Assembly (NCBI GenBank): GCA_964515945.1
Contig: CAZEWY010000001.1
Coordinates: forward strand, 1-64,000
Direction: 5' to 3'
Source of the DNA: CAYQQJ01 sp964515945
Lineage (GTDB): Bacteria > Pseudomonadota > Gammaproteobacteria > Pseudomonadales > Cellvibrionaceae
Length of the DNA: 64,000 nt
The notes beneath the pieces are model-generated. The model saw only the letters and a program-made list of their open reading frames with translations. It ran no database searches and was not told the DNA's origin. Positions within the stretch are counted from its first letter, which is position 1. Every line of letters begins with the position of its first letter. This document shows positions 18,172-26,127 of the stretch, one piece after another. Both the position numbers and the translations under genes were made by a program.

Positions 18172-19242
18172 TTATTCCGGATACCAGTTGCCGTCAGGCT
18201 GGCGGCGGATAAACATCTGCGAATACCAGTAGAAACGCCCAGCCTCGCCGGAAGGCGCGGTGCAATTGTAGCGACTACGCCCTGCCGGCAAGGCTTTCGG
18301 CGCTTGGGCGACGGCGCGATTTTCCCGCACCTCGACCGGAATGGATCCTTGGCCAGAAGCAAAACAAGTGATTCTCCGGGCAATGTCTTTAGAGCGTAAA
18401 GTGAGCGCTAACTTCGGGCGTGACACTTGCGCCGGCAACTCCGGTTCGTGCAAGGCCGTACCCACCTTGTCGTGCACCCGGACGGATTTCACCGGCATAG
18501 GCAGGGTGTTCACTTTGATAGTGAAACCCTTCAGATCACTATAAATGCCCCCAAACGGAAAACGCGGCAGGGCTTGCCTGTCACTATCCAGTGACAGGGG
18601 GCCCGAATGTTGGCCGAACGCGAGGTATCCCTTTTCGTCCAGCAATTTTTTCAATGCGGCATTGTATTCACCATAGGGATAAGCCAGGAGTTTGTGATGC
18701 TGCTGCAGTTGCTGATGAATAGTCTCTTCCGCGCGGCTTATTTCACCCCAAACACGCTGCTCCCATTCGGATGCGCTTTCTCCTTGGGCGCGTTGAATCA
18801 GGTGTGAATGGCTGACGGTATGGTTCGCAAAGATGACGCCCTGGGCAGACATTTCCCCCATCTGTTCCCAACTCATGAAGTGCGGGTTTCCTGCATCGTG
18901 GGGCCGGGTATTGATGAAGACCGCGAAGGGAAAGCCGTAACCTGCCAGGCGTGGGTAGGCCTCCTTGTAAACAGACAGATAACCGTCATCGAAGGTGATA
19001 ACCGCGGTCTTGTCCGGCAGAGGCTTGCCATGGCGTATCAGCTCGGCAAGTTTATCGAGGCCAATGACATCAAAGTCATGGCGATCCAGATACTGTAAAT
19101 GCTTTTCAAAGACTTCCGGCGAGGTGCTGGTACTTGCGGGTGTGTCATCACTTATGTGGTGATATTGCAGCACCACCAGAGCATGGGCGGAAAAAGAAAT
19201 GCCCAGAAATGCACAGCATAGGAATCCGAGCATGTGCTTCAT
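18172..19242 (-). CDS. Polysaccharide deacetylase (NodB/CE4 family), exported
   Basis: A 356-residue protein with a signal peptide (LGFLCCAFLGISFSAHA). The NodB domain shows motif 1 TFDDGY (about residues 82-87), motif 2 NHTVSHSHL (metal-binding His pair) and motif 3 AYPYGEYN. The arrangement QYHHISDD at the N-terminus is like PgaB/IcaB deacetylases, which de-N-acetylate poly-GlcNAc. The C-terminal about 120 residues are not NodB and look like a small beta-rich domain. Its ATG overlaps the stop of the metR-type regulator (ATGA), an odd pairing suggesting co-transcription. Confidence 0.85.
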   Translation of the reverse strand: MKHMLGFLCCAFLGISFSAHALVVLQYHHISDDTPASTSTSPEVFEKHLQYLDRHDFDVIGLDKLAELIRHGKPLPDKTAVITFDDGYLSVYKEAYPRLAGYGFPFAVFINTRPHDAGNPHFMSWEQMGEMSAQGVIFANHTVSHSHLIQRAQGESASEWEQRVWGEISRAEETIHQQLQQHHKLLAYPYGEYNAALKKLLDEKGYLAFGQHSGPLSLDSDRQALPRFPFGGIYSDLKGFTIKVNTLPMPVKSVRVHDKVGTALHEPELPAQVSRPKLALTLRSKDIARRITCFASGQGSIPVEVRENRAVAQAPKALPAGRSRYNCTAPSGEAGRFYWYSQMFIRRQPDGNWYPE

Positions 19243-20132
19243 GTGTCTGCCCTCCCCAAAGCTACGAAATCCCGCAGATATTCGATGGCTGCATCCAGCT
19301 GTCGGTACACCAGATAAAGAGTTTTATGTACGCCCGGCTCACCGAGACCAATGCCTTTAATAGCGTAGTCTTGCCGAAAGCGTTCCACCAGCCAGCCCGG
19401 CAATGTGCAGACGCCGCGATGCGCCGCGACCAGTTGCAGCATGATTTCCGTCGTCTCCATGGTTTGCTGGTGCCTGGGCTCTACACCGGCGGGGACCAGA
19501 AAGCGGGTGAATACATCCAACCGGTCCCTCGCCACCGGAAAGGTATAGAGTATTTCGGCCTGCAGGTCCCCGGCTTCGACCCATTCTTTACCAGCGAAGG
19601 CATGCCCATCCGCGACCACCAGTTGCAATTCGTAATCGAATACGCCCGTATTGATCAGACCCTCGTCCTGAATGGGATCACTGGTAATCAACATATCGAT
19701 TTGGTGGTTCCGCAAGGCCTCCAGCCCGTTGAAGCGGAAGCGTTGTATCACATCCAGGTCCACGTCCGGCCATCGCTTCAAAAAGGGTTCCACCACCGTT
19801 AGCAACCATTCGTAGCAGGGGTGGCACTCCATGCCAATGCGCAACTTGCCGCGTTTGCCGTCGCTGTATGCGCGCAGCGTCTCATCGGCCTGATCCAGCA
19901 GCGGCAGTACATGTTCGCTTAGCTGAAGCAAATAGAACCCTGCCTGAGTCAGCCGCAACTTGCGCCCATCACGCTGCCATATACGCAGATTGTAATCCTG
20001 CTCCAGCTTACGAATGGAGTGAGACAGAGCCGACTGTGTCAGACACATAACCTCGGCGGCGGCAGCCAGGCTTCCGTGCACGTGCAAGGCCTGCAACAGG
20101 CGTAGATGGATCGGCTCTATCATGAATCGCAC
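19239..20132 (-). CDS. metR: LysR-family regulator of methionine synthesis
   Basis: A 297-residue LysR-type regulator: N-terminal winged helix-turn-helix (SLAAAAEVMCLTQSALSHSIRKLE, residues about 21-44) and effector domain. The effector region (GMECHPCYEWLLTV) matches MetR, which senses homocysteine. It is divergent from metE with 81 bp between them, as in enteric bacteria, and the gap contains MetR-like half-sites. A second ATG nine bases downstream (20123) is possible. The downstream polysaccharide deacetylase overlaps it by 4 bp. Confidence 0.9.
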   Translation of the reverse strand: MRFMIEPIHLRLLQALHVHGSLAAAAEVMCLTQSALSHSIRKLEQDYNLRIWQRDGRKLRLTQAGFYLLQLSEHVLPLLDQADETLRAYSDGKRGKLRIGMECHPCYEWLLTVVEPFLKRWPDVDLDVIQRFRFNGLEALRNHQIDMLITSDPIQDEGLINTGVFDYELQLVVADGHAFAGKEWVEAGDLQAEILYTFPVARDRLDVFTRFLVPAGVEPRHQQTMETTEIMLQLVAAHRGVCTLPGWLVERFRQDYAIKGIGLGEPGVHKTLYLVYRQLDAAIEYLRDFVALGRADT

Positions 20133-20143
20133 TCATGTATTAT

Positions 20144-20156
20144 TGAAAACTTATCA
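20144..20156. promoter_or_regulatory. Candidate MetR binding site
   Basis: TGAAAACTTATCA matches the MetR consensus TGAANNNNNTTCA with one mismatch. A second one-mismatch site, TGAATCGCACTCA, lies at 20123-20135 across the metR start. Both are in the metR/metE divergent region where MetR normally binds. Confidence 0.45.
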
Positions 20157-20213
20157 TTTTTATTCATGTTTTAGCCAAAGTAAAGTGCGCACATCTGACT
20201 GGAGACATTCATC

Positions 20214-22520
20214 ATGGCACTGATCCACAACCTTGGCTTTCCCCGCGTAGGCGCCCACCGGCAACTGAAGTTCGCCTGCGAAGACTACTGGCGCAACACC
20301 CTGACCCTTGAAGAATTATTGAAAGTCGGCCACGACCTGCGCCGGGACCATCTTCAGCTGCAACAGCAGGCAACGCTGGATTGGGTGCCGGTAGGTGATT
20401 TTTCCTTTTATGATCACGTCCTGGATACCAGTTTTTTGCTGGGCAATGTTCCCGGCCGTTTTGCTGACGGTAGTTGCAACAATTTGCTGGACGATTACTT
20501 TCGCGTCGCTCGCGGTCGGGCACCGTCGGGGGAGCCACGGCACGCCGCGGAAATGACCAAGTGGTTCGACACCAACTACCATTATCTGGTCCCGGAATTC
20601 GATTCTGACACCCATTTCAGCCTGCATGCCGATCTACTTCTGCACCAGATTGAGGAAGCACAGCATCAGCAAGCCGCGGTAAAGCCCGTCATCCTGGGCC
20701 CTCTGACTTACCTCTGGCTGGGCAAATGCAAAGACAGCACCGTCGACAAACTCGCACTGCTGGAAAGCCTTGTTCCGGTTTACCGGCAGTTGCTCAACGT
20801 TCTGGCGGACGCCGGCGCCACCTGGGTACAGATCGATGAGCCGATTCTCGCACTGGATCTGTCTGAGCCGTGGAGACGGGCCTTCGAAAGGACCTACCAC
20901 AAGTTACAGACAGCCTCCATCAAGCCCCTGCTAGCAACCTATTTTGGCCCACTGCTGGACAACCTCAGCCTCGCGCTGCGTCTGCCGGTGGCGGGCCTGC
21001 ATATCGACGCCGTACGCGGGCGCGATCAGGTCGGTCGCGTGCTGGATGCACTTCCCGTGCACAAGGTGCTGTCGCTGGGGGTTATAGACGGCCGCAACAT
21101 TTGGAAATCGGATCTGAATGCACTGCTGGACTGGCTGGAGCCCATACAGGCACAACTACAGGACAGACTCTGGCTGGCGCCCTCCTGCTCGCTGTTGCAT
21201 GTGCCGGTGGACCTGGAACTGGAAACTGAGCTGGACCCCGAAATCCGCAATTGGCTCAGTTTCGCCAGGCAAAAGTTGCAGGAGCTACAGCTTCTGAAAA
21301 CTGCCCTCAACACCGGGCGCAAGTCGGTCGCGACCGCCCTGGCGGCGAATCGTGCGGCCATCATCAGTCGTCAGACATCACTGAAAGTGATCGACGCGGA
21401 GGTTCAGACTCGCCTTCAGCAGGTGAAGTCAGGTGATTTATCGCGGCGATCACCTTATGGGGTGCGCGCCAAATTGCAACGGGAGCACCTGAACCTCCCC
21501 CTGCTGCCAACCACCACCATTGGCTCCTTTCCGCAAACCGCCGCGATTCGTCGAGCACGCAAGGCTTATAAAGCCGGCGAAGTGTCCGAGGTCGATTATC
21601 AACAGACCATACGCGACCAGATCCGTCTGGCGGTGGAAGAGCAGGAGCGTTGCGGGCTGGACGTATTGGTGCACGGTGAAGCGGAGCGCAACGACATGGT
21701 CGAATACTTCGGCGAGCAGCTGTCGGGTTATGCCTTTACGCAGTTTGGGTGGGTTCAGTCCTACGGCAGTCGCTGCGTCAAGCCGCCGATCATTTATGGC
21801 GATGTCAGCCGGCTCAAACCCATGACAGTGGCCTGGAGCCGCTTTGCCCAGTCACTGACTCGCAAGCCCATGAAAGGCATGCTCACCGGCCCGGTTACGC
21901 TCTTGCAGTGGGCTTTCGTGCGCGATGACCAGCCTCGCTCCGAGACTGCCCGGCAGATCGCACTGGCACTGCGCGACGAAGTGCGGGATCTGGAAGACGC
22001 CGGTATTACCCTGATTCAGGTGGACGAACCGGCCTTGCGGGAGGGCCTGCCCCTGCGTCATCGGGAATGGCCGGAGTATCTGCGCTGGGCCGTGGATGCC
22101 TTCCGGCTGAGTACCAGCGGCGTGGCGGACGCTACCCAAATTCATACCCATATGTGTTACGCGGAGTTCAATGACATTATCGCCGCCATTGCGGAACTGG
22201 ATGCCGACGTGATTACCATCGAAACCTCACGCTCGGATATGGAGCTGCTGAATGCCTTTGCCGATTTCCGCTATCCCAACGAGATCGGCCCCGGCGTTTA
22301 CGACATCCACAGTCCCAACACGCCGAGCGCGCAACAGATAGAAAAGCTGATCACCAAAGCCAGCCAGGTTATTCCTCTCGAACGCCTGTGGATCAACCCC
22401 GACTGTGGCCTCAAAACCCGCAGTTGGGAGGAAGTGCGACCGGCACTGGAAAGTATGGTGACGGCGGCAAGAAATCTGCGGGCGCAAATTGCGGAAGATG
22501 CCACCACGGCTGTGGTGTGA
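20214..22520 (+). CDS. metE: Cobalamin-independent methionine synthase
   Basis: A 768-residue cytosolic enzyme that transfers the methyl group of methyltetrahydrofolate-polyglutamate to homocysteine. The N-terminal half is the duplicated barrel and the C-terminal half carries the zinc ligands: HTHMCYAEF (His and Cys) and INPDCGLKTR (second Cys). GPVTLLQWAFVRDDQPR is also diagnostic. The length is normal. It stands divergent from metR. The same window encodes a B12 importer, so the cell may choose between B12-dependent and independent synthesis; no riboswitch is visible before metE. Confidence 0.97.
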   Translation: MALIHNLGFPRVGAHRQLKFACEDYWRNTLTLEELLKVGHDLRRDHLQLQQQATLDWVPVGDFSFYDHVLDTSFLLGNVPGRFADGSCNNLLDDYFRVARGRAPSGEPRHAAEMTKWFDTNYHYLVPEFDSDTHFSLHADLLLHQIEEAQHQQAAVKPVILGPLTYLWLGKCKDSTVDKLALLESLVPVYRQLLNVLADAGATWVQIDEPILALDLSEPWRRAFERTYHKLQTASIKPLLATYFGPLLDNLSLALRLPVAGLHIDAVRGRDQVGRVLDALPVHKVLSLGVIDGRNIWKSDLNALLDWLEPIQAQLQDRLWLAPSCSLLHVPVDLELETELDPEIRNWLSFARQKLQELQLLKTALNTGRKSVATALAANRAAIISRQTSLKVIDAEVQTRLQQVKSGDLSRRSPYGVRAKLQREHLNLPLLPTTTIGSFPQTAAIRRARKAYKAGEVSEVDYQQTIRDQIRLAVEEQERCGLDVLVHGEAERNDMVEYFGEQLSGYAFTQFGWVQSYGSRCVKPPIIYGDVSRLKPMTVAWSRFAQSLTRKPMKGMLTGPVTLLQWAFVRDDQPRSETARQIALALRDEVRDLEDAGITLIQVDEPALREGLPLRHREWPEYLRWAVDAFRLSTSGVADATQIHTHMCYAEFNDIIAAIAELDADVITIETSRSDMELLNAFADFRYPNEIGPGVYDIHSPNTPSAQQIEKLITKASQVIPLERLWINPDCGLKTRSWEEVRPALESMVTAARNLRAQIAEDATTAVV

Positions 22521-22540
22521 CCGTCAAAGTAAAGAGGTTC

Positions 22541-22557
22541 GGTGGGCGGAGCCCACC
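22541..22557. repeat. REP-like hairpin GGTGGGC-GGA-GCCCACC
   Basis: A perfect 7-bp stem with a 3-nt loop, flanked by GGTTC and CTACCC. It belongs to the common GTAGGGTGGGC...GCCCACC type of extragenic palindrome and lies between the metE stop and the convergent gluconolactonase gene, where it may end transcription. Confidence 0.6.
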
Positions 22558-22596
22558 CTACCCAATCACCGGAGATTGCTGACAAGCGAACTCAAA

Positions 22597-23466
22597 TCAA
22601 GCACCGAATCGGCGTTCGGGCAATCCCGGCACATCAACCCGCACCTGAAAAATAGCGCCCGAATGAGGGTAGTCTTTGAGTTCTTCTTCGGGGCGATTGC
22701 CCACGCTGGTAATGTACAGGGTCTTCAGATCTTCACCACCCAGAGCCACCATGGTCGGGCATTTGGCGGGCACGGCAATCTCCTCCACAATCTCTCCTCG
22801 TGGGTTCAGGCGCACCACACGTCCGCCTTCGTAGAGTGCGGTCCAGTAATAACCTTCGGCATCCACCGTGGCACCATCCGGTCGTCCATTGCCGTGTGGA
22901 AACTGGTGAAAGACGCGGCCGTTGCTCATGGCGCCGGTTTCCAGGTTATAGTCGTAGGCGTAGATAGCATGCTTGGGTGTATCGGAAAAATAAAAGGTTT
23001 TGCTGTCGGGGCTGAAAGCCACACCGTTGGAGGTCAGCAAGCCGTCTTTCAGTCTGGTCACTTGCAGATCCGTTCCCAGGGAATACAGATTGGCGCCATC
23101 CCGGTCCTTGGGCGGATAAACCGTACCCGCGATAAAGCGGCCCTCGGCATCGCAACGGCCATCATTGAAGCGGTTGCTGGGCATATCCGCTTCGGGGTCG
23201 GCAATCGCGCGCCGTTGCGTATTCCACCCATCCAGGAAGAAGAAACCAGAGCGCATGCCCAACACAAAACCGCCCTGGGCACGCAAGCTGAAACAGCCTA
23301 GTTCCTCGTCAAACTGCAGAAAATCGTCCTTGCCAGTGGCGGGGTCGAATCTGTGCAATTGCCCGGCATTGATATCCGCCCAGTAAAGTAGTTGTGCCTG
23401 TTCATCCCAGCGCGGGCATTCACCCAGATTGGCCCTTATGGCCAACGCAACCTCGGCTGTTTTCAT
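22597..23466 (-). CDS. SMP-30/gluconolactonase-family lactonase
   Basis: A 289-residue six-bladed propeller enzyme. Metal-site residues are visible as GECPRWDEQAQLLYWADI (Glu16 region), SNRFNDGRCDAEGRF (Asn/Asp), SNGVAFSPDSKTFYFSDT and GRPDGATVDAEGYYW (Asp). Family members hydrolyse sugar lactones such as gluconolactone or xylonolactone; no secretion signal is present, so it acts in the cytoplasm. It is a single gene, convergent with metE, with 88 bp to the HNH gene downstream. The sugar is unknown. Confidence 0.9.
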   Translation of the reverse strand: MKTAEVALAIRANLGECPRWDEQAQLLYWADINAGQLHRFDPATGKDDFLQFDEELGCFSLRAQGGFVLGMRSGFFFLDGWNTQRRAIADPEADMPSNRFNDGRCDAEGRFIAGTVYPPKDRDGANLYSLGTDLQVTRLKDGLLTSNGVAFSPDSKTFYFSDTPKHAIYAYDYNLETGAMSNGRVFHQFPHGNGRPDGATVDAEGYYWTALYEGGRVVRLNPRGEIVEEIAVPAKCPTMVALGGEDLKTLYITSVGNRPEEELKDYPHSGAIFQVRVDVPGLPERRFGA

Positions 23467-23554
23467 GAGTTCACCTTAATAGTTGATAGCCAATTTGGGC
23501 GTGCATATTGGCACAAGTCAGGGATTGCAACAAACGGGAGTCAAGTGCAGCGCG

Positions 23555-24142
23555 TTAGAGTTCCAGACGGGAGGAACCACCTTGATAGCGCAGGAATTGG
23601 GGCCGCAGGTAATCCATCTGATCCGCGCGAATGCGCTCACTGTTGATCAGCGCCAGATATTCGGCGGGGTTGGGCCTGTATGGCAGGGCGATCAACTCCA
23701 TATTGATGTCGGACAGCAGGGCATTGCCCTTGAACTGGTTGCACCTTTTACAGGCGGCAACGACGTTTTCCCAGCGATCCTTGCCACCGCGACTGCGGGG
23801 CCGGACATGATCCCGCGACAGATCACGAAAACAGAAATAATGTCCGCAGTACATGCACTGGCAGTTGTCCCTGTAGAAAAGCGCCTGGTTGCTCAAGGGC
23901 GGATTCATATTGACGGGGGCTACGCGACTGCCGCCACAGGCAATAATGGCCGGCAGTTCGATCAGAGTACGCTGACCGGTAAAACGGGAACGCCCTCCTT
24001 TGACTTGACGAACAATGCCGCCCAGTGTCCAGACAATCAGATCCCGCGCGTGGAGGCAGACCGCCTGCTTCCAGTGAAGCCACTCCATGGGCTGCCCCGC
24101 AATATTCAGCCGCAGAATCCGCGCTTCGCCGGCCGCGGTCAT
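23555..24142 (-). CDS. HNH endonuclease
   Basis: From the ATG at 24142, behind GAGAAAG, the product has 195 residues. The C-terminal half holds a classical HNH domain: CMYCGHYFCFRDLSRDHVRPRSRGG then NVVAACKRCNQFKGNALL, with two CxxC zinc pairs and the DH catalytic pair. The N-terminal half has a small domain (EWLHWKQAVCLHARD) shared by the stand-alone HNH proteins common in marine Proteobacteria. Its cellular role is unknown. An earlier in-frame start at 24271 would read through a terminator hairpin and is rejected. Confidence 0.85.
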   Translation of the reverse strand: MTAAGEARILRLNIAGQPMEWLHWKQAVCLHARDLIVWTLGGIVRQVKGGRSRFTGQRTLIELPAIIACGGSRVAPVNMNPPLSNQALFYRDNCQCMYCGHYFCFRDLSRDHVRPRSRGGKDRWENVVAACKRCNQFKGNALLSDINMELIALPYRPNPAEYLALINSERIRADQMDYLRPQFLRYQGGSSRLEL

Positions 24143-24197
24143 GAGAACTTTCTCGTATAACGTAAAATACTGGGCTCCACCCGGCCCCCATAACGAA

Positions 24198-24228
24198 AAA
24201 CCCCGCACTGGCAGGCCAGGCGGGGTTT
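24198..24228 (-). terminator. Intrinsic terminator upstream of the HNH gene
   Basis: A 9-bp stem AAACCCCGC/GCGGGGTTT, followed on the minus strand by further Ts. It would stop transcripts entering from the right before they reach the HNH gene, whose own promoter must then lie within about 55 bp. Confidence 0.75.
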
Positions 24229-24283
24229 CAGAAGTCGGTAATCGGTGTATCTGCGAGGCTGATCGGTCCAATAGGCTGCGGGA

Positions 24284-24319
24284 CTATCCGACCTATGCAA
24301 CCTATGCGGCCTATGCGAC
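24284..24319. repeat. Four 9-bp tandem units (CTATGCNNC type)
   Basis: Units are CTATCCGAC, CTATGCAAC, CTATGCGGC and CTATGCGAC. They lie in non-coding sequence between two terminators. Confidence 0.85.
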
Positions 24320-24492
24320 AGTGGATGGCTACCGCGGAAATATTTTTCTCGAGCCAGATGTCTGATCAAATGCTTGAAGGCTATTCTCCTCTCTGCACAA
24401 TACCGTGGAAAACGGGTATCGATTACTGTGAGTCACACAATTCAATAGCACTTGTTTAAATATTAACCTTCTATTCGCGGCTGTCAAGGCAG

Positions 24493-24527
24493 AAAAAAAC
24501 ACCGCAACAGACTCCGCTGTTGCGGTG
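24493..24527 (-). terminator. Strong orphan intrinsic terminator
   Basis: A perfect 11-bp stem (CACCGCAACAG/CTGTTGCGGTG) with hexaloop CGGAGT, followed on the minus strand by seven Ts. There is no gene on the minus strand upstream of it until beyond xseB, which is on the other strand. It implies a short minus-strand transcript. Confidence 0.85.
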
Positions 24528-24629
24528 ACTCACAGGTTACCTTGCCCCCAAAAGGAGCTCCTTCAGGTACTATTGCGGCACGGTCCTTCTCTTCCCTTGC
24601 CCATGTCCCTATGCTTGTCTTCCGTGACA
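24493..24629 (-). ncRNA. Candidate small RNA, possibly CsrA/RsmA-binding
   Basis: The orphan terminator marks the 3' end of an unassigned transcript. A TAGAAT -10-like box at 24636-24641 (minus strand) would start an RNA of about 137 nt; no good -35 is seen. Within that span the minus strand has six GGA motifs, one of them in the terminator hexaloop, where about two are expected by chance. That is the design of RsmY/Z/CsrB decoy RNAs. The palindrome AAGGAGCTCCTT at 24552-24563 adds a hairpin. There is no GacA box that I can see. This is a hypothesis. Confidence 0.3.
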
Positions 24630-24812
24630 GTGAGCATTCTAGAGCAACGAGAAAATCCCACCAGTGGCAGATATCGGCAATATTTGTGAGACATTCGCCA
24701 TAAAATCCGCAGACATAACCCCACATAGCCCCCAACCATCACCAGAGTAGCCATTGCCAATTGACCGTCCCCCACGCGTCGGGTAGTGTTGCGGCTTTGA
24801 TGAGGAGCCCGC

Positions 24813-25085
24813 ATGGCCAGCACGAACAAACCTGTCGACTTTGAACAGGCACTCACCGAACTGGAAGCTTTGGTAGCCACCATGGAAAAGGGCGAATTGA
24901 GTCTGGAAGAGTCACTCAAAGCTTTTGAAACCGGCGTCAAGCTGACTCGGGAATGCCAGCAATCCTTGCGCGATGCCGAGCAGAAGGTACAGCTCCTGCT
25001 CAGTGAAAACGGCGAGTTGCGCGCCGAGCCCTTTAGTGACGGGACGAGCGGTGAGAAAAATGACGGGGACGACGACGATCAATGA
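24813..25085 (+). CDS. xseB: Exodeoxyribonuclease VII small subunit
   Basis: A 90-residue protein with the family core FEQALTELEALVATMEKGELSLEESLKAFETGVKLT, two antiparallel helices that bind the large XseA subunit. The C-terminal tail is acidic (DDDDQ). It shares a 4-bp overlap with ispA, the standard xseB-ispA-dxs order of Gammaproteobacteria. Confidence 0.95.
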   Translation: MASTNKPVDFEQALTELEALVATMEKGELSLEESLKAFETGVKLTRECQQSLRDAEQKVQLLLSENGELRAEPFSDGTSGEKNDGDDDDQ

Positions 25086-25993
25086 CGCCAGCACTCACGT
25101 CCTTCCTTGAACACTACACTCGCCGCGTCAATCAGCAACTTGTTCAGAATTTACCGCCGGCCCCCGCGGGCGGCGAACACCTGCTCGCAGCCATGAACTA
25201 CAGCCTGCTCAATGGCGGCAAACGCATCAGGCCCATCCTGGCCTATGCCAGTGCCGAGGTGGTCGGCACCATTGGTCCATTGACCGACCGGGCCGCCTGC
25301 GCATTGGAATGCATCCATGCCTATAGCCTGATTCACGATGATTTGCCCGCCATGGATGATGATGACCTGCGCCGGGGCGAAGCCACCTGCCACATCGCAT
25401 TTGACGAGGCCACCGCCATACTCGCCGGTGACGCACTGCAAAGCCTGGCCTTCGAGATTCTCGCCAATGCGGCGCCCGACGCCGACTTAGGTCCCGGTCA
25501 AAGCGCCGACCTGATTCTGGCACTGGTACGCGAGCTCGGCCGAGCAGCCGGTGCCAGCGGCATGGTTGCCGGTCAGGCCATAGATCTGGCGGCAGTGAGC
25601 CGACAGCTCACGCTGGAGCAACTGGAGCACATGCATCGCCACAAGACCGGCGCCTTGATAGAGGCCAGCGTTGTCATGGGCGCACTCAGCGGCGGCCAGC
25701 CGACCACGCAGCAATTGGACGCCCTTCGGATGTATGCCCAGGCCATAGGTCTGGCATTCCAGGTTCAGGACGACATTCTGGATGTCACCGTGGAAACCGG
25801 GCTGCTGGGCAAGCGTCAGGGTGCGGACCGGGAGCGCAACAAACCCACCTATGTCGCCCTGCTCGGGCTCGATCACGCCCGCAGCAAGGCTCGCGAGTTG
25901 CACGACCAGGCGCTACAAGCCCTGGAGACTTTCGACGGCCGGGCCGACCACCTGCGCGACATGGCGTCCTTTATCGTTGAGCGCGGGGTTTAG
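25082..25993 (+). CDS. ispA: Farnesyl diphosphate synthase
   Basis: A 303-residue cytosolic prenyltransferase making farnesyl diphosphate from IPP and DMAPP. The first Asp-rich motif is DDLPAMDDDDLRRG (about residues 90-103) and the second is DDILD (about 231-235), with GGKRIRP at about 46-52 binding diphosphate. The two residues before the first motif, Tyr-Ser-Leu-Ile-His context, fit chain lengths of C15. It is co-transcribed with xseB and dxs (134 bp gap to dxs). Confidence 0.95.
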   Translation: MTPALTSFLEHYTRRVNQQLVQNLPPAPAGGEHLLAAMNYSLLNGGKRIRPILAYASAEVVGTIGPLTDRAACALECIHAYSLIHDDLPAMDDDDLRRGEATCHIAFDEATAILAGDALQSLAFEILANAAPDADLGPGQSADLILALVRELGRAAGASGMVAGQAIDLAAVSRQLTLEQLEHMHRHKTGALIEASVVMGALSGGQPTTQQLDALRMYAQAIGLAFQVQDDILDVTVETGLLGKRQGADRERNKPTYVALLGLDHARSKARELHDQALQALETFDGRADHLRDMASFIVERGV

Positions 25994-26127
25994 GACGACT
26001 GCGATAAGCATGTCGCCCGCCGTCATGGATTTGAAACCTTTCCAACCCAGGTCCATACCAATACAATTACCCCTGTGCCCTGTTCGACCTGGCGCACCGC
26101 CATCACCAAGAGACTCAATCGCGCAAG

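Larger units (their letters stand above)
24143..24812. other. Gene-free stretch of 670 bp
   Basis: No convincing protein gene on either strand. It holds a terminator (24198-24228), four 9-bp tandem units (24284-24319), a second strong minus-strand terminator (24493-24527) and, beyond that, a possible small RNA. Short open frames here lack family resemblance. Confidence 0.6.

Noticed and set aside
24563..24735. Short minus-strand protein frames in the gene-free stretch
   Set aside because: No family similarity; the GGA-rich sequence and orphan terminator fit an RNA better.
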